Shown piece after piece: positions 54,988-63,481 of a DNA stretch of 64,000 nt. A model generated the notes under the pieces. That model was not told where the DNA came from, made no database searches, and was given only the letters and a program-made list of their open reading frames with translations. This DNA is from Cupriavidus basilensis (GTDB taxonomy: Bacteria > Pseudomonadota > Gammaproteobacteria > Burkholderiales > Burkholderiaceae), in contig NZ_CP010536.1 in the NCBI RefSeq assembly GCF_000832305.1, positions 248,001 to 312,000 of the forward strand. The letters are read 5' to 3'. Numbering within the stretch: the first letter of the stretch is position 1; each line of letters starts with the position of its first letter. The translations under genes were made by a program, and so were the position numbers.

Positions 54988-56535
54988 GTGTCCTGGCAGC
55001 CCGAAATCGATGAACTGGCCTACCGCAAGCAACTCGCCGCGCAGCTCGGCGGCCCCGACAAGGTCAAGCGGCACAAAGACGCCGGCAAGCTGACCGTGCG
55101 CGAGCGCATCGACGCGATCGCCGATGCCGGATCGTTCCGCGAGGTGGGCGCGCTCACCGGCAGCGGCCAGTACGACAGCAATGGCCGCCTGGTGGGCCTG
55201 ACGCCCGCCAACCTGGTGATGGGGCGCGCCAAGGTGGACGGCCGCCCGGTGGTGCTGGTGGGCGATGACTTCACCGTGCGCGGCGGTGCCAACGACGGTG
55301 CCGTTGGCGAGAAGCTGATCCACGCCGAGAAGATGGCGCACGACCTGCGCTTGCCCATGGTGCGGCTGGTAGATGGCACCGGCGGTGGCGGCTCTGTGCG
55401 CAATATCGAGAACAAGGGCTACACCAACATCCCCACCATGAAGGTGTGGCAGCACGTGGTGGAGAACATGTCACTGGTGCCGGTGGTGTCGCTGGCGCTG
55501 GGCTCGGTGGCCGGCATGGGCGCGGCGCGCGTGGCCGCGAGCCACTACTCGGTGATGGTCAAGGGCACCGCGCAATTGTTCAACGCCGGCCCGCCGGTGG
55601 TGGCGCGCATTGGCCAGGTACTGGAGAAGAACGAGCTCGGCGGCAGCCAGATCCATACGCGCAACGGCGTCGTCGATGACGAAGTGGCGAGCGAGGAAGA
55701 AGCCTTTGCGCGCGCGCGCCGCTTCCTGTCCTACCTGCCGGGCTCGGTGCATGAACTGCCGCCGCGCGTTGAGCCAACCGATGATCCCGCCCGCCGCGAT
55801 GAATGGCTGCTCAGCGCGATCCCGCGCGACAGCCGCTCCGTCTACAAGGTGCGTCCCATTGTCGAGACGCTGGTGGACCAAGGCTCCTTTTTCGAGATGG
55901 GCCGGCACTGGGGCCGCGCCATCGTGACCGGGCTGGCCCGCGTGGATGGCTGGCCGGTGGCGGTGGTGGCGAGCGATCCGTATCACTACGGCGGTGGCTG
56001 GGACGGCCCCACCGCGGAGAAATTCATCCGCTTCGTGGACCTGGCCGAGGCCTTCCACCTGCCGGTGATCAACATGGTCGATATCGCCGGCTTCCAGATC
56101 GGCCTGGAAGCCGAGAAGGCCGGCACCATGCGCTACGGCGTGCGCGCGCTGGCCGCGGTGTACCAGGCCACCACGCCGTGGTGCTCCGTGATCCTGCGCC
56201 GCGCCTATGGCGTGGCGGCGGCGGGGCACCAGCATATGGGCCGCTTCAACTTCCGCTACGCATGGCCGTCCGGCAACTGGGGCTCGCTGCCGATCGAGGG
56301 CGGGCTGGAGGTCGCCTACAAGGCCGAGATCGAAGGCGCCGATGACCCCGTGCAAAAGCGCGCCGAGATCGAGCAGCGCGTGCGCAGCCTGACGTCGCCG
56401 TTCCGCAGCGCCGAAGCCTTCGTGGTGGAAGACATCATCGACCCGCGCGATACGCGCTCGCTGCTGTGCGAGTTCGCCAACCTGGCGGCGCCGCTGCGCG
56501 AGCCGGGCGTGCGCAAGTTCGGCATCCGGCCCTGA
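54988..56535 (+). CDS. acyl-CoA carboxylase, carboxyltransferase (beta) subunit
   Basis: This 515-residue protein has the paired crotonase-like halves of PccB/MccB-type carboxyltransferases: KLTVRERIDAI, then GGSVRN and GSVAGMGAARV in the first half and FVDLAEAFHLPVINMVDIAGFQIG in the second. It moves CO2 from carboxybiotin to an acyl-CoA. The GGSVRN segment and PSGNWGSLPIEGG differ from typical propionyl-CoA enzymes, so the substrate is unclear. The start is GTG 54988 with GAGGAG upstream. It is the first gene of the sigma-54 operon. Confidence 0.9.
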   Translation: MSWQPEIDELAYRKQLAAQLGGPDKVKRHKDAGKLTVRERIDAIADAGSFREVGALTGSGQYDSNGRLVGLTPANLVMGRAKVDGRPVVLVGDDFTVRGGANDGAVGEKLIHAEKMAHDLRLPMVRLVDGTGGGGSVRNIENKGYTNIPTMKVWQHVVENMSLVPVVSLALGSVAGMGAARVAASHYSVMVKGTAQLFNAGPPVVARIGQVLEKNELGGSQIHTRNGVVDDEVASEEEAFARARRFLSYLPGSVHELPPRVEPTDDPARRDEWLLSAIPRDSRSVYKVRPIVETLVDQGSFFEMGRHWGRAIVTGLARVDGWPVAVVASDPYHYGGGWDGPTAEKFIRFVDLAEAFHLPVINMVDIAGFQIGLEAEKAGTMRYGVRALAAVYQATTPWCSVILRRAYGVAAAGHQHMGRFNFRYAWPSGNWGSLPIEGGLEVAYKAEIEGADDPVQKRAEIEQRVRSLTSPFRSAEAFVVEDIIDPRDTRSLLCEFANLAAPLREPGVRKFGIRP

Positions 56536-56574
56536 GACGACAGGCCGTCAGGCAAATCAGACACAAGTAAAACA

Positions 56575-57597
56575 ATGGAGACCGCCTTGCCCAATCACCG
56601 ACCTATCCTTGCGCACCGCCCCACCCTCGATGCCATCGTTGCCGCCACGCTGTCCGTTGGCGCCGCACTGCTCCCCGCCACCGGCGCGCAGGCACAGGAG
56701 CACTGGCCGCAGAAGCCCGTCACCATCGTCGTGCCGTTTCCCGCCGGCGGCATGACCGACCTGCTGGCGCGCCGCATCGCGCGCGACATGCAGGCCGAGT
56801 GCAAGCAGCCGTTCGTGGTGGATAACCGCGCCGGCGCCAGCGGCCAGATCGGCACAGAGATCGTGGCGCGCGCCAACCCGGACGGCTACACGCTGCTGGT
56901 CAGCGCCACGCACCAGGTGATCAATCCCGCGGTGCGGCCCAAGCTGCCGTACAACGCCAGCAAGGACTTCACCCCGATCGCGCTGCTGGCGACCACGCCC
57001 AACGTGCTGGTGGTGAACAACAATGTGCCGGTGTCGAACCTGCAGGAATTCCTTGCGTACGCGAGCAAGCAAAAGGACGGCTTGTCGTTCGGCTCATCCA
57101 GCATCGGCGGCGCCACGCATATGTCGGGGGAGCTGCTGCGGCTGATGACCAACACGCCGCTCACGCATATTCCCTACAAGGGCGCGGCGCCGGCGCTGTC
57201 GGACCTGCTCGGCGGCCAGATCCCCGCGCTGTTCCATGACGTGATGACGATGGCGCCCTATGTGAAGGACGGCAAGGTCAAGGCCATCGGCGTGACCTCG
57301 GCCAAGCGCAGCGAGGCCTTGCCCAATGTGCCCACCATTGCCGAGCAGGGCGTGCCCGGCTACGAGGCCACCACGTGGATTGGCTTCTATGGTCCGGCCA
57401 ACCTGCCCAAGCCGCTGGTGGAACGCCTGAACCGCGACGCCGTGAAGAGCATGAACACGGCGCAGTCCAAGGCTAACCTGGCGCAGAGCGGCACCACGCC
57501 CGGCACGCTGAATCCCGAGCAGTTCGGCGCGTTCGTACAGGCGGAACTGGTCAAGTGGAAGCGCGTGGCCACCGAAGCCAAGGTGAAGGTGGATTGA
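56575..57597 (+). CDS. Bug/TctC-family periplasmic substrate-binding protein
   Basis: This 340-residue receptor has a signal peptide ending GAQAQ and family motifs VVPFPAGGMTD, NRAGASGQIGTE, PDGYTLLV and IPYKGAAPALSDLLGG. It is embedded between carboxylase subunit genes and has no TctAB partner here. It likely captures the organic acid that the operon metabolises. This differs from the receptor at the left end of the window, which stands alone. Confidence 0.92.
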   Translation: METALPNHRPILAHRPTLDAIVAATLSVGAALLPATGAQAQEHWPQKPVTIVVPFPAGGMTDLLARRIARDMQAECKQPFVVDNRAGASGQIGTEIVARANPDGYTLLVSATHQVINPAVRPKLPYNASKDFTPIALLATTPNVLVVNNNVPVSNLQEFLAYASKQKDGLSFGSSSIGGATHMSGELLRLMTNTPLTHIPYKGAAPALSDLLGGQIPALFHDVMTMAPYVKDGKVKAIGVTSAKRSEALPNVPTIAEQGVPGYEATTWIGFYGPANLPKPLVERLNRDAVKSMNTAQSKANLAQSGTTPGTLNPEQFGAFVQAELVKWKRVATEAKVKVD

Positions 57598-57598
57598 G

Positions 57599-59710
57599 AT
57601 GAGCGACAACATTCTTGAACTGCTGGCCCCGCGTTCGGTTGCCATCCTTGGTGCCTCCGATAATCCGATCAAGGCCGGCGGCCGGCCGATCGATTACATG
57701 CGCCGCTACGGCTTTGCCGGGCATGTGTATCCGGTCAACCCCAAGCGCGCGCAGATCCAGGGCCTGCAGGCTTATCCCGAACTTGCCGCGTTGCCCGATG
57801 CGCCCGATGTCGTGGTGGTCAGTGTTGCGGGGCCGGAAGTCGAACAGGCCATCGACCAGTGCCTGGCGGTCAAAGCGCGCGCGGCGGTGATTTATTCATC
57901 GGGCTTTGCGGAGCTTGGCGAAGCCGGTGCGGCGCAGCAGCGCAGGCTGGTCGAGCGTGCGCGCGCGGGCGGTTTGCGCTTGTTCGGCCCCAATACGCAG
58001 GGCGTGGCCAACTTCCGCGATGGCGCCATCCTGCACTTCTCCACCATGATCAACGAGGAAGCCGGCCAGGACGGGCCGGTTGCCATCGTCAGCCAGAGCG
58101 GCGCGGGCTCTTCCATCGTCTACGGTGGCCTGCGCCGCAAGGGCATCGGCGTGCGCTATATGGTGGCGACCGGCAACGAGGCGGACATCACTGCCGCAGA
58201 GGTGCTGCGCGCGGTCGCGGCCGATCCGGACATCCGGGTGCTGCTGCTCTACATCGAATCGCTGAAAGACCCGGCTGTGCTGGCGCAGGCCGCGCGCGTC
58301 GCGCATCAGCGCGACATTCCCATCCTCACGGTCAAAGCTGGCCGCACGCAGGCCGGGCAACTCACCGCCAGCTCGCACACCGGAGCGCTGGCCGGTGAGG
58401 ACACGCTAGCCGACGCCTTCCTGCGCCAGCACGGCATCCAGCGTGTGGCGGATTTCCGCGAGCTGGTCGAGTACAGCCAGGTGTTTATTGGCGGGCAGCG
58501 TCCGCGTGGACGCAAGGTGGTGGCAATCAGCAATTCCGGCGCTACATGCGTACTGGCGGCCGATGCCGCCGAGGACCAGGGTCTCGCGCTGTGCCAGTTC
58601 GAAGGCGATGGGCAAGCCGCGCTCAAGGCAGTGCTTCCATCGTTCGTGTCGGCGCGCAATCCGATCGACATGACCACCGCGCTGCTGGGCCAGCCGCATA
58701 TCTACGGGCAGACGCTGGAAGTGGTGGCCGCGCAGCGCCAGGCCGACATGATCTGCGTGGGCTTTCCTATCGGCGGCGAGGGCTACGATTTTGCCGACTT
58801 CTCGGCGCAGACCGGCCGCTTTGCCTTGGCCAGCGGCGTGCCGGTGGCGGTCAGCGCCAACCAGGAGTGGGTGGCGCAGGCGTTCCGCGCGCAAGGCGTG
58901 CCGGTGTTCGACAGCGAGCGTGCCGCCATGCGCGCACTGGGCATGCTCGCGCGGCACGTGGACGTGAATGCCGCCGCGTTGGCCGAGCCCGCCGCGCTGC
59001 CGCCGGTGTTCGCCAAAGACGAGGCGGGTGACAGCGTATCGCTCGACGAAGTGGCAAGCCTGGCGGCGCTGGCGCAGGCCGGTCTGCCGGTTGTGCAACA
59101 TCGCCTGTGCCGCAGCGCGGATGACGTGCGCCACGCGCTGCGCGAACTGGGCGCGCCAGTGGTCGCCAAGGGCGTTTCGTCCGATATCACGCACAAGTCC
59201 GAGCTCGGGCTGGTGCGCCTCGGCCTTGCCGACGAGGCGCAGGCACTGGCTGCCTTCCATGACCTGGACCGTGTGCTGCGAGGGCTGTCTGCCAGCCAGG
59301 GTATCCAGTATGGCGGCGTCTTGCTGGCACGCCAGCAACGCGGCGCTTTCGAGTTGGCGGTGGGCGCGCACATCGACGACGTCTACGGACCGGTGGTGAT
59401 GGTGGGGCAGGGCGGCGTGCTGGTCGAAGCGATAGACGACGTGCAGTTTCTCGTCGCGCCCTTCAACGCCACGCAGGCGCGCGAGGCCATCGGCCGGCTG
59501 CGCATTGCGCGCGCCTTCGGCGCGCTGCGCGGCATGGAGGCGGTCGATGTGGATGCGCTGGCGCAAATGCTGGTGCGCCTGGGCGACTGGATGGTGCAGG
59601 CGCAGGGACAGGTACGCTCGGTGGACGCCAATCCGGTCATGGTAAGCCGCGCCGGCGTGGCGCCGGTGCTGGTCGACGCGGTGGTGATCCGCGCGGGAGA
59701 AACGTCATGA
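57599..59710 (+). CDS. ADP-forming acyl-CoA synthetase (acetate-CoA ligase type)
   Basis: This 703-residue single-chain enzyme joins the alpha part (CoA-binding VAILGASDNPIKAGG, then the ligase-CoA domain with the phospho-His in SSHTGALAGED) and the beta ATP-grasp part (LGAPVVAKGVSSDITHKSELGLV; VMVGQGGVLVE). It converts an acid, ATP and CoA to acyl-CoA, ADP and phosphate. No acetyltransferase domain is attached. It starts one base after the receptor stop. The natural acid is unknown but is presumably activated for the carboxylase. Confidence 0.9.
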   Translation: MSDNILELLAPRSVAILGASDNPIKAGGRPIDYMRRYGFAGHVYPVNPKRAQIQGLQAYPELAALPDAPDVVVVSVAGPEVEQAIDQCLAVKARAAVIYSSGFAELGEAGAAQQRRLVERARAGGLRLFGPNTQGVANFRDGAILHFSTMINEEAGQDGPVAIVSQSGAGSSIVYGGLRRKGIGVRYMVATGNEADITAAEVLRAVAADPDIRVLLLYIESLKDPAVLAQAARVAHQRDIPILTVKAGRTQAGQLTASSHTGALAGEDTLADAFLRQHGIQRVADFRELVEYSQVFIGGQRPRGRKVVAISNSGATCVLAADAAEDQGLALCQFEGDGQAALKAVLPSFVSARNPIDMTTALLGQPHIYGQTLEVVAAQRQADMICVGFPIGGEGYDFADFSAQTGRFALASGVPVAVSANQEWVAQAFRAQGVPVFDSERAAMRALGMLARHVDVNAAALAEPAALPPVFAKDEAGDSVSLDEVASLAALAQAGLPVVQHRLCRSADDVRHALRELGAPVVAKGVSSDITHKSELGLVRLGLADEAQALAAFHDLDRVLRGLSASQGIQYGGVLLARQQRGAFELAVGAHIDDVYGPVVMVGQGGVLVEAIDDVQFLVAPFNATQAREAIGRLRIARAFGALRGMEAVDVDALAQMLVRLGDWMVQAQGQVRSVDANPVMVSRAGVAPVLVDAVVIRAGETS

Positions 59711-61137
59711 ATGCCAAGACGAAAGCCGGCGAAACGTTACGTCCAGCACGTCCGGTACGCCGCGTGCTGGTCGCGAATCGCGGCGCGGTAGCGGCGCGCA
59801 TCATCCGCGCGCTGCGCGGGCTGGGCCTGGAATCGGTCGCGGTGTACTCGGATGCCGACGCCGGCTTGCCCTACCTGCGCGAAGCCGATGCCGCGCTGCA
59901 CCTGGGCGAAGCGCCGCCGCTGGCCAGCTACCTGGACCAGAACAAGCTGCTTGAAGCGGCGCGCGCCAGTGGCGCCGACGCGGTGCATCCCGGCTATGGC
60001 TTCCTGTCGGAAAACGCCGCTTTTGCCGAGCGCGTGGAAGCCGCCGGCCTGTGCTTTATCGGCCCGTCCCCGCACTGGATCCGGCGCCTTGGCCACAAGA
60101 CCGAAGCGCGCGCTTTCATGGCCGCGCAAGGCATGCCGCTGGCGCCCAGCTCCGAGGTGCTGCCCGACGACATGGACACCGTTGCCGCCGCGGCGCAGGG
60201 TATCGGCTATCCGGTGCTGATCAAGCCCGCCGGCGGCGGCGGCGGCATCGGCATGGTGCCGGTGCGTGACGCGGCCGGCTTGGCCGCTGCCTGGCAGCAG
60301 GCGCGCTCGGTGGCGCAGCGCAGCTTTGGCCAGGCCGAGTTGTACCTGGAGAAGCTGGTCGAGCAGCCGCGCCATATCGAGTTCCAGGTGCTGGCCGACC
60401 GCCACGGCGGCGTGCGCATCCTGTGGGAGCGCGATTGCTCCGTGCAGCGCCGTCACCAGAAGGTCATCGAGGAAGCGCGCGCGCACGGGCTGGACCGTGC
60501 CGAGGTGCAAGCCATGGCGACCAAGCTCTCGGCATTGCTGTCCGGCATCGGTTACGACGTGATCGGCACGGTGGAAATGCTGCACACGCCGGCCACCGGA
60601 TTTGTCTTCCTGGAAATGAACACGCGCCTGCAGGTGGAGCACGCCGTCACCGAGCAGATCACCGGCGTGGATATCGTGGCCGCGCAGATCCGGCTGGCGC
60701 GCGGCGAGCGCATCGATGATGTGCTGCCGGGCGGCCAGGTCCCCGCGCAAGGCCATGCCATCGAGGCGCGCGTGTATGCCGAGGACCCGGTGCGCTTCTT
60801 CCCGTCGCCTGGCCCGCTGCAGGTATTCCGTCCGCCGCAAGGCGCGGGCATCCGCGTGGAAACCGGCTACGCCGAAGGCGCCCGCGTCACGCCGTACTAC
60901 GACCCCATGCTGGCCAAGGTGATTGCCACCGGCGCCGATCGCGGCGAGGCCATTGCCACGCTGCGCGCGGCGCTGCGGGATTTCGCCGTTGCCGGCGTCA
61001 AGACCAATATCCCCTTCATCCTGCGCGTGCTCGCGCATCCCGATTTCCTGGCCGGGCGCATCGATACCGCGCTCGTCCAGCGTGTGCTGGCCACGCCTGC
61101 CGCAGAGAACCCACAACCTACACAGAGAGCTGCCTGA
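59707..61137 (+). CDS. biotin carboxylase subunit
   Basis: This 476-residue ATP-grasp enzyme carboxylates biotin. KPAGGGGGIGM is the ATP loop, with VEQPRHIEFQVLADRHG and EMNTRLQVEHAVTE as active-site segments; the usual Pro after EH is Ala here. It lacks the C-terminal biotinyl domain of PccA/MccA, which is supplied by the next gene. Its start overlaps the ligase stop (ATGA). An N-terminal extension of about 18 basic residues precedes VLVANRG. Confidence 0.93.
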   Translation: MNAKTKAGETLRPARPVRRVLVANRGAVAARIIRALRGLGLESVAVYSDADAGLPYLREADAALHLGEAPPLASYLDQNKLLEAARASGADAVHPGYGFLSENAAFAERVEAAGLCFIGPSPHWIRRLGHKTEARAFMAAQGMPLAPSSEVLPDDMDTVAAAAQGIGYPVLIKPAGGGGGIGMVPVRDAAGLAAAWQQARSVAQRSFGQAELYLEKLVEQPRHIEFQVLADRHGGVRILWERDCSVQRRHQKVIEEARAHGLDRAEVQAMATKLSALLSGIGYDVIGTVEMLHTPATGFVFLEMNTRLQVEHAVTEQITGVDIVAAQIRLARGERIDDVLPGGQVPAQGHAIEARVYAEDPVRFFPSPGPLQVFRPPQGAGIRVETGYAEGARVTPYYDPMLAKVIATGADRGEAIATLRAALRDFAVAGVKTNIPFILRVLAHPDFLAGRIDTALVQRVLATPAAENPQPTQRAA

Positions 61138-61349
61138 TGAACAAGATCGAAGCCGCGGTAAGCGGCCATGTCTGCGCCATCCACATCGAAGTTGGCGCTA
61201 CCATTGCGGCCGGCGACGCCGTGATGATGATCGAGTCCATGAAAATGGAGATCCCGCTCGAATCCGAATATGCTGGCGTGGTCAGGGCCATCCTGGTGCA
61301 GCCTGGCGATGCCGTCGCCGAGGGCCAGGCGGTGGTGGAACTCGCATAA
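61137..61349 (+). CDS. biotin carboxyl carrier protein, minimal domain
   Basis: This 70-residue protein is a bare biotinyl domain; the biotinylated Lys is in ESMKMEIP. AccB-type carriers are usually over 150 residues, so this is a minimal carrier of the PccA-tail type made as a separate chain. Its ATG shares a base with the biotin carboxylase stop (TGATG). Confidence 0.92.
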   Translation: MNKIEAAVSGHVCAIHIEVGATIAAGDAVMMIESMKMEIPLESEYAGVVRAILVQPGDAVAEGQAVVELA

Positions 61350-61379
61350 CTCGCATAACGCGAATAAGGAAGAATTGTT

Positions 61380-61826
61380 TTGGAAAGTCCCGCTCAGATT
61401 GTCCCGGTAGCGCCGGGCACACCCGAGAAACCCTACTTTGGCATCGACGTGCCGCTGATGCGCCATCTCGGCCTGCAGCCCGTGCGGATGGAAGAGGGCC
61501 TGTGCCGCACGCGCCTGCCGGTCAGCCCGTTCCTGGTCAACAGCCGGGGCGACGTGCACGGCGGCACCTTGATGGCCACGCTGGATTTCACGCTCAGCGG
61601 CGCCGCGCGCTCGCATGCGCCGCTGGAAACCGGCGTGATCACCATCGATATGTCCACGCATTTCCTGGCTGCGGCACGCGGTGAACTGCACCTGGAAGCG
61701 CGCTGCATGCGGCGCGGCGCGCGCATTGCGTTTTGCGAGGGTGAAGTGAAGAACGCCGCTGGTGAAGTGGTTTGCGTGGCACGCGCGGCGTTCAAGCTGG
61801 TGCCGCTGAGCAGCGGCGGCGACTGA
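61380..61826 (+). CDS. PaaI-type hot-dog thioesterase
   Basis: This 148-residue protein has the PaaI/4HBT motif SRGDVHGGTLMATLDFTLSGAA with the catalytic Asp-type region. It probably hydrolyses an acyl-CoA produced or stalled in the pathway. The start is TTG 61380 with AAGGAAG at about 61367-61373. It closes the sigma-54 operon, 30 bases after the biotin carrier. Confidence 0.85.
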   Translation: MESPAQIVPVAPGTPEKPYFGIDVPLMRHLGLQPVRMEEGLCRTRLPVSPFLVNSRGDVHGGTLMATLDFTLSGAARSHAPLETGVITIDMSTHFLAAARGELHLEARCMRRGARIAFCEGEVKNAAGEVVCVARAAFKLVPLSSGGD

Positions 61827-61830
61827 CGCT

Positions 61831-62271
61831 TCAGGCGTTGCCGCTGGCCGCGCGGTAGACCTGGGCGAAGCGCGCCTGCTGGACGACGCCGTAGTCGTTC
61901 GGCGCGTATTGCATCAGCCAGTCGCCAGCCGCGCCATGCAGCACGTCGCCGCCGGCCGAGCGGGCGATGCTGAAATCCTGGTCCATGCGTTTGGCCAGCA
62001 CCACGCCCGGGATGTTCTGGTAGGCGCCATCCTGGCCGTGTGTGCCGGCTTGCAGCGGTTCGTACTTGGGGTCGAAGCGTTCGCGCGAGACGACCCAGCG
62101 GTCGCCGGTGGAGCCGGTGATGATGGCGTCGCCGGGCTGGTAGCGGTTGGGCCCTTCGAGGCTGATGAGTTCGCCGGGTTCTTTGGCGAAGGCTACCTGG
62201 ACTACTTCGTGTTTTTGGTAAGGGGCAGCAGCAGGGTCGGTGCGCAGGTCGATCTGGGTGAGGGTGGGCAT
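61831..62271 (-). CDS. PGDYG-domain protein of unknown function
   Basis: This 146-residue protein resembles the PGDYG family, named after a C-terminal motif; here it reads APNDYGVV. A second part (EPGELISLEGPNRYQPGDAIITGSTGDRW) is also conserved in outline. It is predicted to be cytoplasmic. Its stop is five bases from the converging thioesterase stop. Confidence 0.75.
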   Translation of the reverse strand: MPTLTQIDLRTDPAAAPYQKHEVVQVAFAKEPGELISLEGPNRYQPGDAIITGSTGDRWVVSRERFDPKYEPLQAGTHGQDGAYQNIPGVVLAKRMDQDFSIARSAGGDVLHGAAGDWLMQYAPNDYGVVQQARFAQVYRAASGNA

Positions 62272-62328
62272 GGCGTGGCGAATGTCAGGCTGGGGCGCAA
62301 ATCATACCGCTGGTTCGCTCCCCGCTCC

Positions 62329-62376
62329 TTAGCCCAGTACTTAACCCAGTACTTAAGCCAATACCTAACCCAGCAC
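62329..62376 (-). repeat. four 12-bp repeats at the thiD stop, each encoding V-L-(G/A)-stop
   Basis: Read on the minus strand in the thiD frame, consecutive 12-base units are Val-Leu-Gly-stop, Val-Leu-Ala-stop, Val-Leu-Gly-stop and Val-Leu-Gly-stop. The first is the true end of thiD (TAG at 62365-62367); the other three (TAA stops) follow downstream. Confidence 0.9.
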
Positions 62377-63195
62377 CCGCGGCGCAAAGCCGTGATTGAG
62401 CGGCCCGTTGCCCGTCCCAAGCGCAAAGTCGGCACCCGCCACAATCGCATCGGCCACGAAATCCAGCGCCACTTCCACCGCGTCTTCCACCTTATCGCCC
62501 CTTGCCAACTGGGCAGCAATGGCTGCGGCCAGTGTGCAGCCGGTGCCATGCAGGTTGCGGGTGTCGACCCGCTGATGCCTGAACACACGTACAGTGCCGT
62601 CGGCACTCAACAGCAGGTCGTCCAGGCCGGCATCGGCTGGATCCAGGTGCCCGCCCTTGAGCAGCACCGCCGGGCAGCCCAGCGCGGCCAGGTCGCGTGC
62701 GGCTTGCTCCATCTCTTCGCGGCGGGTGATCTCTCGGCCCAGCAGGTAGGACGCTTCCGGCAGGTTGGGCGTGACCAGCACGGCGCGGGGGAACAGCAGG
62801 CGCACCATGGCCTGGGTGGTGGCGTCGTCCGCCAGGGTGGCGCCGGAGGTGGAGATCATGACCGGGTCCACCACCAGTTGGCGAATGCCATGGCGGTCCA
62901 CAGCGGCAGCCACCGCCTCGACGATGGCGGCGGTGCCCAGCATGCCCGTCTTGGCCGCATCCACGCCGATATCGCTGGCAACCGCGTCGATCTGGGCCGC
63001 TACCATGTCGGCCGGGATGGCATGCACGCCGGTCACGCCGAGCGTGTTCTGCGCCGTGATGGCGGTGATGGCGCTCATGCCGAAGCAGCCCAGCGCGGCA
63101 AAGGTCTTGAGATCGGCCTGGATGCCGGCGCCGCCGCCCGAGTCGGAGCCGGCGATGGTCAGGGTGCGCGGGGGGCGGTGTGTCGTCAGGGTCAT
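62365..63195 (-). CDS. thiD: hydroxymethylpyrimidine/phosphomethylpyrimidine kinase
   Basis: This 276-residue ribokinase-fold enzyme phosphorylates HMP and HMP-P for thiamine synthesis. IAGSDSGGGAGIQADLKTF is the substrate loop, DPVMISTSGATL and the anion hole HGTGCTLAAAIAAQLARG are intact. It is unlinked from the main thi operon and has no recognisable TPP riboswitch ahead of it. Its end lies in a tandem repeat. Confidence 0.95.
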   Translation of the reverse strand: MTLTTHRPPRTLTIAGSDSGGGAGIQADLKTFAALGCFGMSAITAITAQNTLGVTGVHAIPADMVAAQIDAVASDIGVDAAKTGMLGTAAIVEAVAAAVDRHGIRQLVVDPVMISTSGATLADDATTQAMVRLLFPRAVLVTPNLPEASYLLGREITRREEMEQAARDLAALGCPAVLLKGGHLDPADAGLDDLLLSADGTVRVFRHQRVDTRNLHGTGCTLAAAIAAQLARGDKVEDAVEVALDFVADAIVAGADFALGTGNGPLNHGFAPRVLG

Positions 63196-63271
63196 GTGCT
63201 GGGCCGGCGGTCAAGAAAAATTCACGGCGGTGGCGGTGCCAAGCGTGCCAGGGCAGGCTACAATACCGCCA

Positions 63272-63345
63272 CTCCGAGGAGCGTTGCAACGAATGGGCCT
63301 TATTGTGCCATTCGCCAGGCTCGGACTGTCTTCAACGGCGCTCGC
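63272..63345 (+). promoter_or_regulatory. S-adenosylhomocysteine (SAH) riboswitch
   Basis: The conserved core is present: CCGAGGAGCGTTGCAACG, then GCCAGGCTCGG pairing back, and CAACGGCGCTC closing the outer helix and pseudoknot. A TACAAT -10 at 63259-63264 would start the transcript a few bases before it. It switches on ahcY when SAH accumulates. The riboswitch ends about 135 bases before the ahcY start. Confidence 0.93.
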
Positions 63346-63481
63346 TGATCCGTGGCATACACACGGAGGCGAGTCGACCTATCCGCCCGTTATGCAAAGG
63401 CCTTGGTTTTCACCATCCCTGCATGGCGCGGCCGTATTCCCCGCACTCGTCCTTCGTCGCCACTCTTCATCGGAGTGAAAC

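Noticed and set aside
62329..62376. 12-bp repeats near thiD as a CRISPR array or iterons
   Set aside because: Units are contiguous without spacers, too short for CRISPR, and are in frame with the thiD end; there are no replication genes nearby.
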